NCBI RefSeq assembly: GCF_026341125.1
Contig: NZ_JAPEOR010000002.1
Span: 1,054,001-1,118,000 of the forward strand
From: Streptomyces sp. NBC_01142
GTDB lineage: Bacteria; Actinomycetota; Actinomycetes; Streptomycetales; Streptomycetaceae
Direction: 5' to 3'
Length of the DNA: 64,000 bases
This document shows, one piece after another, positions 27,563-36,354 of the stretch (positions are counted from its first letter, which is position 1; every line of letters begins with the position of its first letter). Below the pieces are notes generated by a model that was given only the letters and a program-made list of their open reading frames with translations, ran no database searches and was not told the origin of the DNA. The translations under genes were made by a program, and so were the position numbers.

Positions 27563-27608
27563 CACGACAGACCCCCGGTGGCCGCGCGGCCACCGGGGGT
27601 CTGTCGTG
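27563..27608 (+). terminator. Strong terminator after aceE
   Basis: A perfect 21-bp stem with a GCGC loop, 33 bases after the stop. Just before it, CGGTCGATGCACGA occurs twice (27533-27546 and 27554-27567), the second copy entering the stem. Confidence 0.9.
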
Positions 27609-27657
27609 GGTGATCCTTGACCCTGACACCGTGTGAAGCCGTGGAGTAGGAGGCGTC

Positions 27658-28476
27658 ATGTTCACCATCGGAGACTTCGCCAGGCACGGCCGTGTGTCGG
27701 CCCGCATGCTGCGTCACTACGACGCGATCGGGCTGCTGCGTCCCGTCCGCACCGACCCGTTCAGCGGCTACCGCTACTACACGGCGGCCCAGCTCGCCCA
27801 GCTCAACCGTGTCATCGCCCTGAAGGATCTCGGCTTCACGCTGCAACAGGTGCAGGAGATCCTCGAGGAGAAGGTGAGCACGGAGGAGCTGCGCGGGATG
27901 CTCGTCCTGCGACGGGCGGAGCTGGAGGAGGCGATGGCCGCGGCGGCCGCCAGGCTGGCCCAGGTCGAGGCGAGGCTCCGGTCGATCGAGAGCGAGGGGC
28001 ACATGCCCACCCAGGATGTCATCGTCAAGAGCATTCCCGCGGTTCGAGTGGCCGAACTGACCGCCACCGCGGCCGGTTACGGACCCGAGCACATCGGCCC
28101 CGTCATCAGCCCTCTGTACGACGAGCTGTTCCGGCGGCTCGAGGCGGCGGGCGTGGCCCCGACGGGCCCCGGCATCGCCTACTACGAGGATGCGCCCGGG
28201 GGCGACGGCGCGATCCTGGTGCACGCGGGGGTGACGGTCTCGGCCGGCCCCCGGCCCGGCCTCGACTTCGAGATCGTCGACCTGCCGGCCGTCGAGCGGG
28301 CCGCGACGATCGTGCACCGCGGCCCGATGGACGCGATCATGCCCACGGCCCACGCTCTGGCCCACTGGATCGACGCGGGAGGCCACAGCTCGGCGGGGTA
28401 CGCCCGGGAGGTCAATCTGGAGTGCCCGGCGGACCGCGAGAAGTGGGTGACCGAGCTTCAGGAGCCCCTGGCCTGA
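27658..28476 (+). CDS. MerR-family regulator with GyrI-like effector domain
   Basis: 272 residues, ATG preceded by GGAGTAGGAGG. The N-terminus is a MerR helix-turn-helix: MFTIGDFARHGRVSARMLRH, YDAIGLLRPVRTDPFSGYRY, LNRVIALKDLGFTLQQVQEI. A coiled-coil linker (LEEAMAAAAARLAQVEARL) leads to a C-terminal GyrI-like/BmrR-type ligand-binding domain (VIVKSIPAVRVAEL, GIAYYEDAPGGDGAILVH, VHRGPMDAIMPTAHAL). Such proteins sense hydrophobic or cationic drugs and activate exporters or detoxifying genes. Its own target is not evident; the next gene is another regulator. Confidence 0.92.
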   Translation: MFTIGDFARHGRVSARMLRHYDAIGLLRPVRTDPFSGYRYYTAAQLAQLNRVIALKDLGFTLQQVQEILEEKVSTEELRGMLVLRRAELEEAMAAAAARLAQVEARLRSIESEGHMPTQDVIVKSIPAVRVAELTATAAGYGPEHIGPVISPLYDELFRRLEAAGVAPTGPGIAYYEDAPGGDGAILVHAGVTVSAGPRPGLDFEIVDLPAVERAATIVHRGPMDAIMPTAHALAHWIDAGGHSSAGYAREVNLECPADREKWVTELQEPLA

Positions 28477-28513
28477 GCCCGGCCGCGCGCCTGCCCTCCG
28501 GCATCATGGGGCC

Positions 28514-29488
28514 ATGCGCGCTGCCCGGCTGATCAAGATGGTTCTGCTCCTCCAGGCGCGGCCCTCGATGACCGGGGCCGAGCTGGCCCAGGAACTCGAA
28601 GTCTCCGAGCGCACCATCACCCGGGACGCCCTGGCGCTCTCGGAGGCAGGAGTTCCGGTCTACGCGGACCGGGGGCGGGCCGGCGGATACCGCCTCATCG
28701 GGGGCTACCGGACCCGGCTGACCGGGCTCGGGCGCAGTGAGGCGGAGGCCCTCTTCCTCTCCGGTCTCCCGGGCGCACTGCGGGAGATGGGCCTCGAGGA
28801 CGCAGCGTCCGCGGCACGCCTGAAGGTGTCCGCGGCGCTGCTGCCCTCGCTCAAGGACGCGTCCGACTCCGCGGCCCAGCGGTTTCATCTGGATGCACCG
28901 GGCTGGTACCAGGAGCCCGAGACGCCCGACCTGTTGCCGGCCATCGCCGAGGCGGTGTGGGACGACCGGCTGCTGCGCGCCCGCTACCGGCGCCGGGACA
29001 CCGAGGTGGAGCGGGAGTTGGCTCCGTACGGCCTCGTGCTCAAAGCGGGCGTCTGGTACCTGTGCGCCCGCGCCGACGGCGGCACCGGCACGGCCCGGGT
29101 CTACCGGATCGACCGCTTCACCGCCGTCTCGCTGTGCGAGGAGCAGTTCGTACGGGACGAGGACTTCGACCTCCCCTCCTTCTGGGAGGAGCGCGCGGCC
29201 CAGTTCACGCGCTCCCTTCTCCGTACGGAGGTGGTGGTGCGCCTCTCGGAGGCGGGCGCACGCCGACTCCCGTACGCCGCCGACCGCGCGGCCGCCCGCG
29301 CGGCGCTGGACGCGGCCGGCCCGCCGGACGAACGGGGCCGGGTGACGGTCACTCTGCCGGTGGAGTCCCTGGACGTGGCGTACACCCAGCTCTTCGGCCT
29401 GGGGCCGGAGTTGGAGATCCTTGAGCCGTCCGGGCTGCGCGAACGTTTCGCCGCGGCCGCCGCGCGCATGCGCGCGCTCTACGACTGA
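28514..29488 (+). CDS. WYL-domain (DeoR-like) transcriptional regulator
   Basis: 324 residues from ATG 28514. An N-terminal helix-turn-helix (KMVLLLQARPSMTGAELAQE, LEVSERTITRDALALSEAGV) and wing (YADRGRAGGYRL) are followed by the middle helical region (LTGLGRSEAEALFL) and a WYL domain (ERELAPYGLVLKAGVWYLC, then VYRIDRF). The C-terminal WCX part ends ERFAAAAARMRALYD. WYL regulators bind nucleotides or nucleic acids and often control DNA-damage or defence genes. It starts 37 bases after the MerR gene and may be co-transcribed with it. Confidence 0.92.
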   Translation: MRAARLIKMVLLLQARPSMTGAELAQELEVSERTITRDALALSEAGVPVYADRGRAGGYRLIGGYRTRLTGLGRSEAEALFLSGLPGALREMGLEDAASAARLKVSAALLPSLKDASDSAAQRFHLDAPGWYQEPETPDLLPAIAEAVWDDRLLRARYRRRDTEVERELAPYGLVLKAGVWYLCARADGGTGTARVYRIDRFTAVSLCEEQFVRDEDFDLPSFWEERAAQFTRSLLRTEVVVRLSEAGARRLPYAADRAAARAALDAAGPPDERGRVTVTLPVESLDVAYTQLFGLGPELEILEPSGLRERFAAAAARMRALYD

Positions 29489-29694
29489 AGCCGGGGCGGC
29501 ATCGGCACCCGGGCCCGGGCGGCCCGGGCCGCGGGCCCCTGGCCGGTCCTGCGGCACCCTGGCCCGCGGCGCCCTGGCCCGGCACGCGCACTGCATCGCA
29601 CCGCCACGCGCACCGCACAGGCACGCGCACCGCACTGCATCGCACCGCACCCGCACCCGCACCCGCACCGGGCGTCAGTTCACCAGCACTCGTC
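29489..29694. repeat. Low-complexity GCACC-rich intergenic stretch
   Basis: Between the convergent WYL and SDR genes lie short repeats: GGCCCGGGC-type strings (29510-29530), then CGCACCGC/CACTGCATCGCACCGC repeats (29585-29650) and a run of four CACCCG-like hexamers (29650-29672). No gene is seen, although chance frames run through it. Confidence 0.6.
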
Positions 29695-30621
29695 CTACCG
29701 GTACTCGTCGATCGAGGGCTCCGCCCCCGCCGACTCCTGAGCCATGAAGGTCCAGACGTCCGGCCGGCTGCCGTCCGTGTCCGTGAAGCCGTACTCCTTC
29801 GCCAGCTGCCCGCTGTGCAGCGACTGCCCGTTCCAACGCGCCCGCTCCGGGTCGGCGGCGAGTGCCGCGACCGCCCGGCCCGTATAGACCGGCGACTCGG
29901 AGAGCGCCCAGTGCTTCTGCTTCGCGATCCCCTCGCGCCAGGTCTCCTCCGTGAGGCCGAAGATGTCGAGCATCTCCTCGGAGCGGATGAAGCCCGGGCT
30001 CACCGCCACCGCGGTGCCGCCCACGCTCTTCAGTTCCTCGCCCAGAATGAAGGCCATCCGGATCGGGGCGTTCTTGGCGAGGTCGTAGTAGAAGTTCTCG
30101 CGGAACCCCTTGTTCGACTCTGCCGTGCCGTCCGTGACCTCGACGACCAGCCCGCCGGGCTGCCGCACCAGCAGAGGCAGCGCGAGGCTGCTGGTGATGA
30201 TGTGGCTCTTCGCGCCGAGCTCGAGCATCCGCAGCCCGCGGTCCAGGTCGATGTCCCACATCCTGGTGTTGAAGTCGAGCAGGTGGTTGCCGCCCCAGAC
30301 GTCGTTGACCAGGACGTCGAGCCGGCCGTGGTCCCTCTCGATCCGCTCGACCAGCGCCCGCACCTGCTCGGGCTCCAGATGGTCCGTCGGCACGGCGATG
30401 CCCTCGCCGCCCGCCGCCGTGACCAGCTCCGCCGTCTCCTCGATGGTCTCCGTCGCCCGGCCGACCTCGCTGACCCGGTCGCGGGTGGTCCGTCCCGTCG
30501 CATACACGGTCGCGCCCGCGGCGCCCAGCTGTACGGCGATGGCGCGGCCCGCGCCCCGCGTGGCTCCCGCGACCAGTACGACTCTGCCTGCGAGGGGTGT
30601 GTCCGTTGTGTCCGTCGTCAT
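29695..30621 (-). CDS. Short-chain dehydrogenase/reductase
   Basis: 308 residues from ATG 30621. The NAD(P) site is VVLVAGATRGAGRAIAVQLG, the family Asn-Asp region reads VLVNDVWGGNHL, and the active-site stretch has Ser in IITSSLALPLL and the YxxxK pattern in FYYDLAKNAPIR. The C-terminus is longer than a classical SDR (about 250), with VYTGRAVAALAADPE and a QSLHSGQLAKEYGFTDTDG tail. The alcohol or ketone substrate is unknown. It stands alone on the minus strand, divergent from the DUF4240 gene with 111 bases between starts. Confidence 0.9.
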   Translation of the reverse strand: MTTDTTDTPLAGRVVLVAGATRGAGRAIAVQLGAAGATVYATGRTTRDRVSEVGRATETIEETAELVTAAGGEGIAVPTDHLEPEQVRALVERIERDHGRLDVLVNDVWGGNHLLDFNTRMWDIDLDRGLRMLELGAKSHIITSSLALPLLVRQPGGLVVEVTDGTAESNKGFRENFYYDLAKNAPIRMAFILGEELKSVGGTAVAVSPGFIRSEEMLDIFGLTEETWREGIAKQKHWALSESPVYTGRAVAALAADPERARWNGQSLHSGQLAKEYGFTDTDGSRPDVWTFMAQESAGAEPSIDEYR

Positions 30622-30732
30622 ACGCCGACCGTCGCACGGATACCCGACATCCTCTGTCCACCATTCGAAAGAGTCAGCATTTCGGCGGCTCCGCGTGCGC
30701 CGCCCCCCGCCAACCAGGATGCTTGACCCGTG

Positions 30733-31266
30733 ATGGACGAGACGGAGTTCTGGGAGATCATCGACAGCACCCGCGCGGCCGCCGAGGGCGACCCCGAGGA
30801 CCACGCCGAGCTGCTGGTCGAGCGGCTGCTGCAGCTCGACCCCGACTCCGTGCTGGATTTCGCCCGGCACTTCGAGTCCCGCTACAACCGCGCGTACACC
30901 TGGGATCTGTGGGGGGCGGCCGCCGTGCTGCTCGCCGGCGCCAGCGACGATGCCTTCGACTACTTCCGCTGCTGGCTGATCGGGCAGGGCCGGGAGGTCT
31001 TCGAGGGCGCCGTGCACGAACCGGATACGCTCGCCGAGCTTCTGGAGGAGTTCGACGAGGACATCGACGGGGACGGCGAGGAGCTGGGGTACGCGGCGGA
31101 CGAGGCGTACGAGCAGCTGACCGGCGTGGTGGCGCCGGATCTGGGGATCACGGCGCAGTCGGCCGAGCCGGTGGGCACCCCGTTCGACTTCGACGACGAC
31201 GCGGCGCTGGCGGAGCGGTTCCCCAGGCTCTGGGAGCGGTTCGGAGACCTCTCGCTCAGCGACTGA
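30733..31266 (+). CDS. DUF4240 protein
   Basis: 177 residues, highly acidic. It opens MDETEFWEIIDSTRAAA, followed by LLQLDPDSVLDFARHFESRY, then YTWDLWGAAAVLLAGASDDA and FDYFRCWLIGQGREVFEGAV, the hallmark of the DUF4240 family. The role is unknown; many family members accompany toxin/immunity or HEAT-repeat genes, but no such partner is adjacent here. ATG 30733 is chosen over the overlapping GTG 30730. Downstream repeats separate it from the convergent acetyltransferase. Confidence 0.88.
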   Translation: MDETEFWEIIDSTRAAAEGDPEDHAELLVERLLQLDPDSVLDFARHFESRYNRAYTWDLWGAAAVLLAGASDDAFDYFRCWLIGQGREVFEGAVHEPDTLAELLEEFDEDIDGDGEELGYAADEAYEQLTGVVAPDLGITAQSAEPVGTPFDFDDDAALAERFPRLWERFGDLSLSD

Positions 31267-31267
31267 C

Positions 31268-31362
31268 GCGGCGTCGGGACACGTACCCGAGCCGGCCGTC
31301 GGGGCACGTGTCGGGGCCGGCGTCGAGACACGTGTCGGGAGACACGTACCGGGCCGGCGTCG
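31268..31362. repeat. Imperfect tandem repeats with CACGTGTCGGG
   Basis: Three to four units built on GGCCGGCGTCG and GACACGTGTCGGG fill the gap between convergent genes. GACACGTGTC is itself palindromic, so the array may form several hairpins and act as a terminator for both genes. Confidence 0.65.
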
Positions 31363-31364
31363 GC

Positions 31365-31862
31365 TCAGGTGTCGAGGCTGCGGCCCATCAGCACATCGTC
31401 GACGTACCGTCCGTCCAGGTAGAGCTCCCCCGGCAGGACGCCCTCGACGGCGAAGCCCTCCGACTCGTACAGCGAGCGCGCCGGCTGGTTGTGGTCCAGT
31501 ACCCGCAGCGTCATCCGCACCGCGCCCTGGCGCCGCGCCTCGTCGAACGCCGCCCGCAGCAGGGCCCGCCCGATCCCGCGCCCGCGCGCCCGGTCGGCCA
31601 CGGCGAAGCCCTGGATCTGCCGCACGTGCCGGTTGCAGGCGAGCGCAGTGGGCAGGGCCAGCCGGATGTACCCGACGAGCGTGCCGTCGGCGTCCTCGGC
31701 GACCAGGACTTCCTCGGGCCGGTTCTGCGCGTCGAAGACCGGGGCGTACGGCGGTTCCGGCCTGGGCTGTACGGAGTGCAGCAGCGACCAGGTGTCCCGG
31801 TCGAGCGCGCCGAGAGCCGCCTCGTCGGCGGGGCGTGCGGAGCGTATGTGTGACTCGGTCAT
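31365..31862 (-). CDS. GNAT-family acetyltransferase
   Basis: 165 residues from ATG 31862. The acetyl-CoA pyrophosphate-binding loop reads VADRARGRGIGRALLRAAFD, preceded by strand 4 LVGYIRLAL and followed by MTLRVLDHNQPARSLYESEG and the closing FAVEGVLPGELYLDG. This is the classic single-domain GNAT fold for N-acetylation of a small molecule or protein terminus; the substrate is unknown. It is divergent from the TIGR01777 gene, only 43 bases between starts, so the promoters overlap. Confidence 0.92.
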   Translation of the reverse strand: MTESHIRSARPADEAALGALDRDTWSLLHSVQPRPEPPYAPVFDAQNRPEEVLVAEDADGTLVGYIRLALPTALACNRHVRQIQGFAVADRARGRGIGRALLRAAFDEARRQGAVRMTLRVLDHNQPARSLYESEGFAVEGVLPGELYLDGRYVDDVLMGRSLDT

Positions 31863-31905
31863 GGTCGTCACTGTGCCATGCCGCCGCACGGGGCAGGATG
31901 GCTCC

Positions 31906-32805
31906 ATGCAGCGATCCCGTATTGCCGTCACCGGCTCCACCGGCCTCATCGGTAAGGCACTTGTGCGCTCGCTCCGCACCGACGGTCATGAGGTGGTGCG
32001 GCTGGTGCGCCATCCGGCCCGGGCGGGGGACGAGGTGGAGTGGGACCCGCAGCGGCAGTATGTCGACGTGGCGGGTCTGGTCGGCTGCGACGCCGTCGTG
32101 CATCTCGCCGGGGCCGGAATCGGCGACCACCGCTGGACGGACGCGTACCGCAAGGAGATCCGGGACAGCCGGGTGCTGGGTACGGCGGCGATCGCGGACG
32201 CCGTCGCCGGCCTGGACGTACCGCCGCGGGTGCTGATCAGCGGGAGCGCGGTCGGCTACTACGGCGACGCCGGGGACAGGGTGCTGGACGAGAACGCGCC
32301 GCCCGGGGACGGATTCCTGCCGAAGGTGTGCGTGGAGTGGGAGGAGGCGGCGGCCGCGGCCCAGGAAGCGGGCGTACGGACGGTCTTCGCCCGTACCGGT
32401 CTCGTGGTGGCGCGCGAGGGGGGCGCGTGGGGCCGGATGTTCCCGCTGTTCAGGACGGGGCTCGGCGGGCGTCTCGGCAACGGCCGGCAGTACTGGAGCT
32501 TCATCTCGCTGCACGACCAGATCGCGGCACTGCGGCACATCATCGACACCCCGTCGCTGTCGGGACCGGTGAATCTGACCGCGCCGGAGCCGGTGACCAA
32601 CCGTGAGGTCACGGCGGCGATGGGCCGGGTGCTGCACCGGCCCGCGAGGTTCGCGGTCCCCGCGCCCGCGCTGCGTATCGCACTGGGCGGGATGGCGGCG
32701 GACATCCTCAGCAGTCAGCGGGCACGGCCGGTCAAACTGCTCGATTCGGGCTTCTCGTTCGCGTTCCCGACCATCGACGAGGCGATCAGGGCAGCACTGC
32801 GGTAG
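31906..32805 (+). CDS. TIGR01777-family NAD-dependent epimerase-like oxidoreductase
   Basis: 299 residues. The Rossmann start RIAVTGSTGLIGKALVRSL, then VVHLAGAGIGDHRW, VLISGSAVGYYGD, FLPKVCVEWEEAA and RTGLVVAREGGAWGRMFPLF follow the TIGR01777 (SulA/YfcH-like) pattern, with a C-terminal RPARFAVPAPALRIALG and AFPTIDEAIRAAL. Members are atypical extended SDRs of unclear reaction; one bacterial relative influences cell division. Actinobacteria often keep this gene between the E2 and lipB genes, as here, which hints at a link with lipoate metabolism. Confidence 0.9.
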   Translation: MQRSRIAVTGSTGLIGKALVRSLRTDGHEVVRLVRHPARAGDEVEWDPQRQYVDVAGLVGCDAVVHLAGAGIGDHRWTDAYRKEIRDSRVLGTAAIADAVAGLDVPPRVLISGSAVGYYGDAGDRVLDENAPPGDGFLPKVCVEWEEAAAAAQEAGVRTVFARTGLVVAREGGAWGRMFPLFRTGLGGRLGNGRQYWSFISLHDQIAALRHIIDTPSLSGPVNLTAPEPVTNREVTAAMGRVLHRPARFAVPAPALRIALGGMAADILSSQRARPVKLLDSGFSFAFPTIDEAIRAALR

Positions 32806-32836
32806 CGGGGCCGCGCGGCCCCCATGGGCCCCGACA

Positions 32837-32890
32837 TGCGCCCGGCCACATGCCCGGTCATGTGCCCGGTCGTGTGCCCGGTCGTGTGCG
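32837..32890. repeat. 12-bp tandem repeat TGCCCGGTCGTG
   Basis: Three near-identical units (32851-32862, 32863-32874, 32875-32886) plus a degenerate one upstream lie between the TIGR01777 gene and the amine-oxidase-like gene. No function is visible. Confidence 0.8.
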
Positions 32891-33032
32891 CCCCCGGCGC
32901 ACCGTTGCTCCGCGGCATGCGCGAGGGGCGGCACGGTCACGTCTCCCTACTCTCGATCGGAACTCGGGCATTCCGGGGGCCTGTTGGGGGCATGAGCCCT
33001 CCACCAGCCGCGCCGACCTCGGGGAGGGGCAC

Positions 33033-34343
33033 GTGCTCAGCACCGCTCACTGTGCGGATGTCGTCATCGTCGGGGCCGGAATCGCCGGACTCTCGGCCGC
33101 TCATCAACTGACCAGCGCCGGCCTGTCGGTCAGCGTTCTGGAGGCCGCCCCCGAGGTGGGCGGCCGAATGGCCACCGAGCAGATCGACGGTTTCCGGCTC
33201 GACCGGATCGGCCAGTTGCTCAATACCTCGTATCCCGAGCTGCACCGTACGGCCGGGCTCGAGGACATCGACCTGCGGTCCTTCTCGCCCGGCGTGCTCG
33301 TGCACAGCGGCGGGCGGCTCCAGCGGACCGGCGAAGTGGTCCGGCGGACGGGCGAGACGGGGAGCGCACGGGGCGCATTCACCGTTGCGCGCGCCCTGGC
33401 GAGCGCCCCCCGTCCACTCGACCAGGCACGCCTCGGGGCCACGCTCGCGCGCCTCGCGGCCACGCCGGTGGAGCGACTGCTGGCCCGCCCGGAGCGGCCC
33501 TTGGCGGGCTCCCTCTGCGGGCGCGGCCTCCCGGCCCGTACGGTCCACGGCTTCCTGCGTCCGCTGCTGTCCTCGCTGCTCTGCGACCCGGCGCTCACCA
33601 CGTCCAGCCGGTGCGCCGATCTCGCGCTGCGCGGCTTCGCGCGCGGCCGGCTGTGCGTACCGGCGGGCGGCGCGGCGGCGTTGCCGGAGCGACTGGCGGC
33701 CGCGCTGCCGCCGGGCACCGTACGCACGGGCGTACACGTCACGGACGCGTCCATCAACCGTGTCACCACCGAGGAGCACGGCGAGCTCGGCTGCCGCTCC
33801 GTGGTGGTGGCAACCGGCGCCCGCGCGGCCGCCGAACTGCTGCCGGGCCTGCGGGTGCCGCCGTTCCACCCGGTGACGGTCCTTCACCACACGGCGCCCG
33901 AGCCCCCGCTGGCCGACCCGGCGCTCGTGCTGGACGCGGACCGCGGCGGCCCGGTCGCGCACAGCGCGGTGATGAGCAAGGTCGACCCCTCGCGCGCCCC
34001 CGGCGGCCGCGTACTGATCTCCTCGACCGTGCTGGGCGTCCCGCCGGACGATCTGGACCGCCGTGTCCGCAAGCACCTGGCCACGCTGTACGGCACCGCC
34101 ACCGAGGAGTGGGAACTGCTCGCCGTCCACCACGCCCCGGAGGCGGTTCCCGCGATGCCGCCACCGCACGACCTGCGCCGCCCGGTGCGCCTGCTGGCCG
34201 GCCTCTACGTGTGCGGTGACCACCGCGACACCAGTACGGTCCAGGGCGCGCTGTTCTCGGGCCGCAGGGCGGCGGACGCGATCCTGCGCGACTTCGGCCT
34301 CCAGACGGGGTACGAGACACCTTCGCTCTCGGCGGTGGCCTGA
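33033..34343 (+). CDS. FAD-dependent amine oxidase-like protein
   Basis: 436 residues, GTG start after GGGGAGGGGC. The FAD fold VVIVGAGIAGLSAAHQL with the following VLEAAPEVGGRMAT is typical of the amine oxidase/protoporphyrinogen oxidase/carotene desaturase superfamily. The C-terminal FAD contact reads LYVCGDHRDTSTVQGALFSG. Middle regions (ARTVHGFLRPLLSSLLCD, GRLCVPAGGAAALPERL) match actinobacterial homologues annotated as NAD(P)/FAD-dependent oxidoreductases. The substrate is unknown. It is flanked by repeats on both sides. Confidence 0.88.
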   Translation: MLSTAHCADVVIVGAGIAGLSAAHQLTSAGLSVSVLEAAPEVGGRMATEQIDGFRLDRIGQLLNTSYPELHRTAGLEDIDLRSFSPGVLVHSGGRLQRTGEVVRRTGETGSARGAFTVARALASAPRPLDQARLGATLARLAATPVERLLARPERPLAGSLCGRGLPARTVHGFLRPLLSSLLCDPALTTSSRCADLALRGFARGRLCVPAGGAAALPERLAAALPPGTVRTGVHVTDASINRVTTEEHGELGCRSVVVATGARAAAELLPGLRVPPFHPVTVLHHTAPEPPLADPALVLDADRGGPVAHSAVMSKVDPSRAPGGRVLISSTVLGVPPDDLDRRVRKHLATLYGTATEEWELLAVHHAPEAVPAMPPPHDLRRPVRLLAGLYVCGDHRDTSTVQGALFSGRRAADAILRDFGLQTGYETPSLSAVA

Positions 34344-34347
34344 CAAC

Positions 34348-34640
34348 CGGTACGCATCAGCCCGTTCCGGCGATTGAAGGCCAGGGCCCCCATCCGCCCG
34401 GGCGGTACGCATCAGCCCGTCCGGGCGACTGAGGACCCGGGGGTCCCTTCTACGCCCGGGCGGTACGCATCAGCCCGTCCGGCGATTGAGGACCGGGGGT
34501 CCCCCCACGCCCGCCAGGGCGTAGGGGGACGGGGGTCCTGGCAGGCCCGGGTCCGGGCGGGACGGAGGTCCTGACAGAGCCCCGAGGTCGGGACGCGGCG
34601 GAGGTCCTGGCAGAGCCCCGGGGTCCTGGGGTGAGGCCCC
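34348..34640. repeat. Triplicated intergenic repeat CGGTACGCATCAGCCCGTCC
   Basis: Three copies start at 34348, 34403 and 34461, each continuing GGCGATTGAGGAC-like then GGGGGTCC. A CCCACGCCCGCCAGGGCGTA inverted element (34505-34527) and three GAGGTCCTG(A/G)CAGAGCCC-like units (to 34625) follow. This ATCAGCCCGTCCGGCGATTGA string is a common Streptomyces intergenic repeat. The 301-base gap holds no gene. Confidence 0.8.
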
Positions 34641-34644
34641 ACGT

Positions 34645-36096
34645 TCAGCCCAGCGCGGCGACCCGGTCGCGATAGTTCCGTACGGCCACCGCATCCCGGT
34701 ACGGCTCAAGCCTTCGTTCGAATTCGCGTACGTACTCCACCGCACGCGCCGACCGCATCTCCGACGCCTGCAGCGCCGCCTCCGCCCCCAGCGCGCACGC
34801 CTGGTCCAGCTCCCCCAGACCCAGCCGGGCGGTGGCCAGCACCACCCGGCAGAAGAGCCGGCTGCGGGCGAACGCCGGGGAGCGCAGCTGGAGCGAGCGC
34901 TCCGCATGCTGCACCGCGGACCGGTACTGCTGCAGATCCCGGTGGCAGTGCCCGAACTCGTCCGCGAGCTGCGCCTCGTCGAAGAAGCGCGCCCAGTGCG
35001 GCACGTCGTCCCCCGGCCGCGCCGTCTCCAGCGCCCGCTCGGCCCGTACGAGCGAGGCGGTGCACGCCCGCACCTCGCCCAGCACTCCGTGCCCGCGCGC
35101 CTCGACGGAGTGCAGCAGCGCCTGCACCACGGGCGGGGCCGAGGAACCCACCCCCTGCTGGGCCACCCGCGTCAGCTGCACCGCCTCCCGGCCGTGCCCC
35201 AGATAGACGGCCTGCCGGCTCATGGTCACCAGCACATAGGAGCCGTACGCCCGGTCCCCGGCCGCCTGGGCGAGCCTCAGCGCCTGCACGAAGTACCGCT
35301 GGGCGAGCCCGTGCGCCGCGATGTCGTACGACGTCCAGCCGGCCAGCCGGGTCAGGTCCGCGGCCGCCGCGAAGAGCCGCCGTCCGGTCACCTCCCCGTA
35401 GGTGCCGCGGAGCATGGGCTCGGCCTCGTGCTCGAGATAGCGCACCAGGGCCTGCCTGGCGTGCCCGCCGCCGTACGCATGGTCGATGGTGCGGAACAGT
35501 TCGCCGACGGAGCGCAGCGCCGCGATGTCGCCGCTGGAGACCCTCTGACCGGGCCCTCGGTCGGTCCCCCGCTGCCGGGGGACGGAAATTCTGCCCCGGA
35601 CGGGGATGCGGGCGACGGCGGCCCCGTTCTGCGCCGGCTCACCCCGGCTCACCCGCTCGTCGGCCCGTCCGATCAGCCAGTCCCGGCTGGGCACCACCAG
35701 TCCGGCCGGGGTGAACGCGATCTTGCGCAGCTCCGCATGGCTGCCGGAGTCCTTGCGCCACAGCCCGCCGACGATGTCCACGGCCTCCTCGGGCGTGGCC
35801 GCGAATTCCAGACCGGCGTAGACGGGTGCACAGGCGTCGAGCCCCAGATCCTGCGCGGAGAGCCGGCGCCCCAGCCGCCGGGTGAAGACCTCGGCGATCA
35901 GCGCCGGGGTCGTGCCGCGTGGCTGCTGACCCCGCAGCCAGCGGGTCACCGAGGTCTTGTCGTACCGCAGGTCGAGCCCGTGCTCGAGGCCGAGCTGGTC
36001 GACTCGGCGGGCCAGGCCTGCGTTGGAGAATCCGGCTTCTGCGATGAGCGCGGCGAGCTGTCGGTTGGGAATGCGCTGTGGGGGTCGTTCCGTCAT
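34645..36096 (-). CDS. Large regulator with N-terminal HTH and TPR-like repeats (NsdA-like)
   Basis: 483 residues from ATG 36096 (AGGAG ten bases ahead). The first 80 residues look like a DNA-binding region: RQLAALIAEAGFSNAGLARR, then YDKTSVTRWLRGQQPRG. After a middle section, residues about 190-483 are helical repeats rich in Ala/Leu (AQRYFVQALRLAQAAGDRAY, YLGHGREAVQLTRVAQQ, AERALETARPGDD, LQQYRSAVQHAERSL), as in tetratricopeptide-type regulators of Streptomyces development and antibiotic production such as NsdA. It is divergent from lipB. The specific target is unknown. Confidence 0.75.
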   Translation of the reverse strand: MTERPPQRIPNRQLAALIAEAGFSNAGLARRVDQLGLEHGLDLRYDKTSVTRWLRGQQPRGTTPALIAEVFTRRLGRRLSAQDLGLDACAPVYAGLEFAATPEEAVDIVGGLWRKDSGSHAELRKIAFTPAGLVVPSRDWLIGRADERVSRGEPAQNGAAVARIPVRGRISVPRQRGTDRGPGQRVSSGDIAALRSVGELFRTIDHAYGGGHARQALVRYLEHEAEPMLRGTYGEVTGRRLFAAAADLTRLAGWTSYDIAAHGLAQRYFVQALRLAQAAGDRAYGSYVLVTMSRQAVYLGHGREAVQLTRVAQQGVGSSAPPVVQALLHSVEARGHGVLGEVRACTASLVRAERALETARPGDDVPHWARFFDEAQLADEFGHCHRDLQQYRSAVQHAERSLQLRSPAFARSRLFCRVVLATARLGLGELDQACALGAEAALQASEMRSARAVEYVREFERRLEPYRDAVAVRNYRDRVAALG

Positions 36097-36246
36097 CAGC
36101 TGTGCGGTCTCCTGCCTTCCGGGCCGGGAGCAGCCCTTCATGGAACGGCGCGAATTTAGCGGCCCCGCCTGCGCGGACCGCGGCCTTCGCCCCACATTCA
36201 TCCGATCGTGTGAGGATTGGGTCGCCGCTGACGGGCACCATCCGCC

Positions 36247-36302
36247 GGGTACTGCCCAGTACCCTCTCGGCCGCCGATTCGCGTACGGCCGTACGGCCGT
36301 AC
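36247..36302. promoter_or_regulatory. Two palindromes in the lipB/regulator intergenic region
   Basis: GGGTACTGCCCAGTACCC (36247-36264) and GTACGGCCGTACGGCCGTAC (36283-36302) are both perfect inverted repeats, 18 bases apart and within 110 bases of the lipB start. They could be operators for the divergent regulator or other factors; the second also contains overlapping smaller palindromes. Confidence 0.5.
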
Positions 36303-36354
36303 AGTGGCGTGGGTGCGTCAAGTGCAGGATGAAAGTTCTAGGGAGGCACAGACC

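Noticed and set aside
24749-27565. A 938-codon open frame on the minus strand
   Set aside because: It lies opposite aceE, which has clear ThDP-enzyme motifs; long antisense frames are normal in GC-rich DNA.
32837-32890. CRISPR-like array
   Set aside because: Units are 12 bp and directly adjacent without spacers; it is a simple tandem repeat. The same holds for the arrays at 9855 and 24469.
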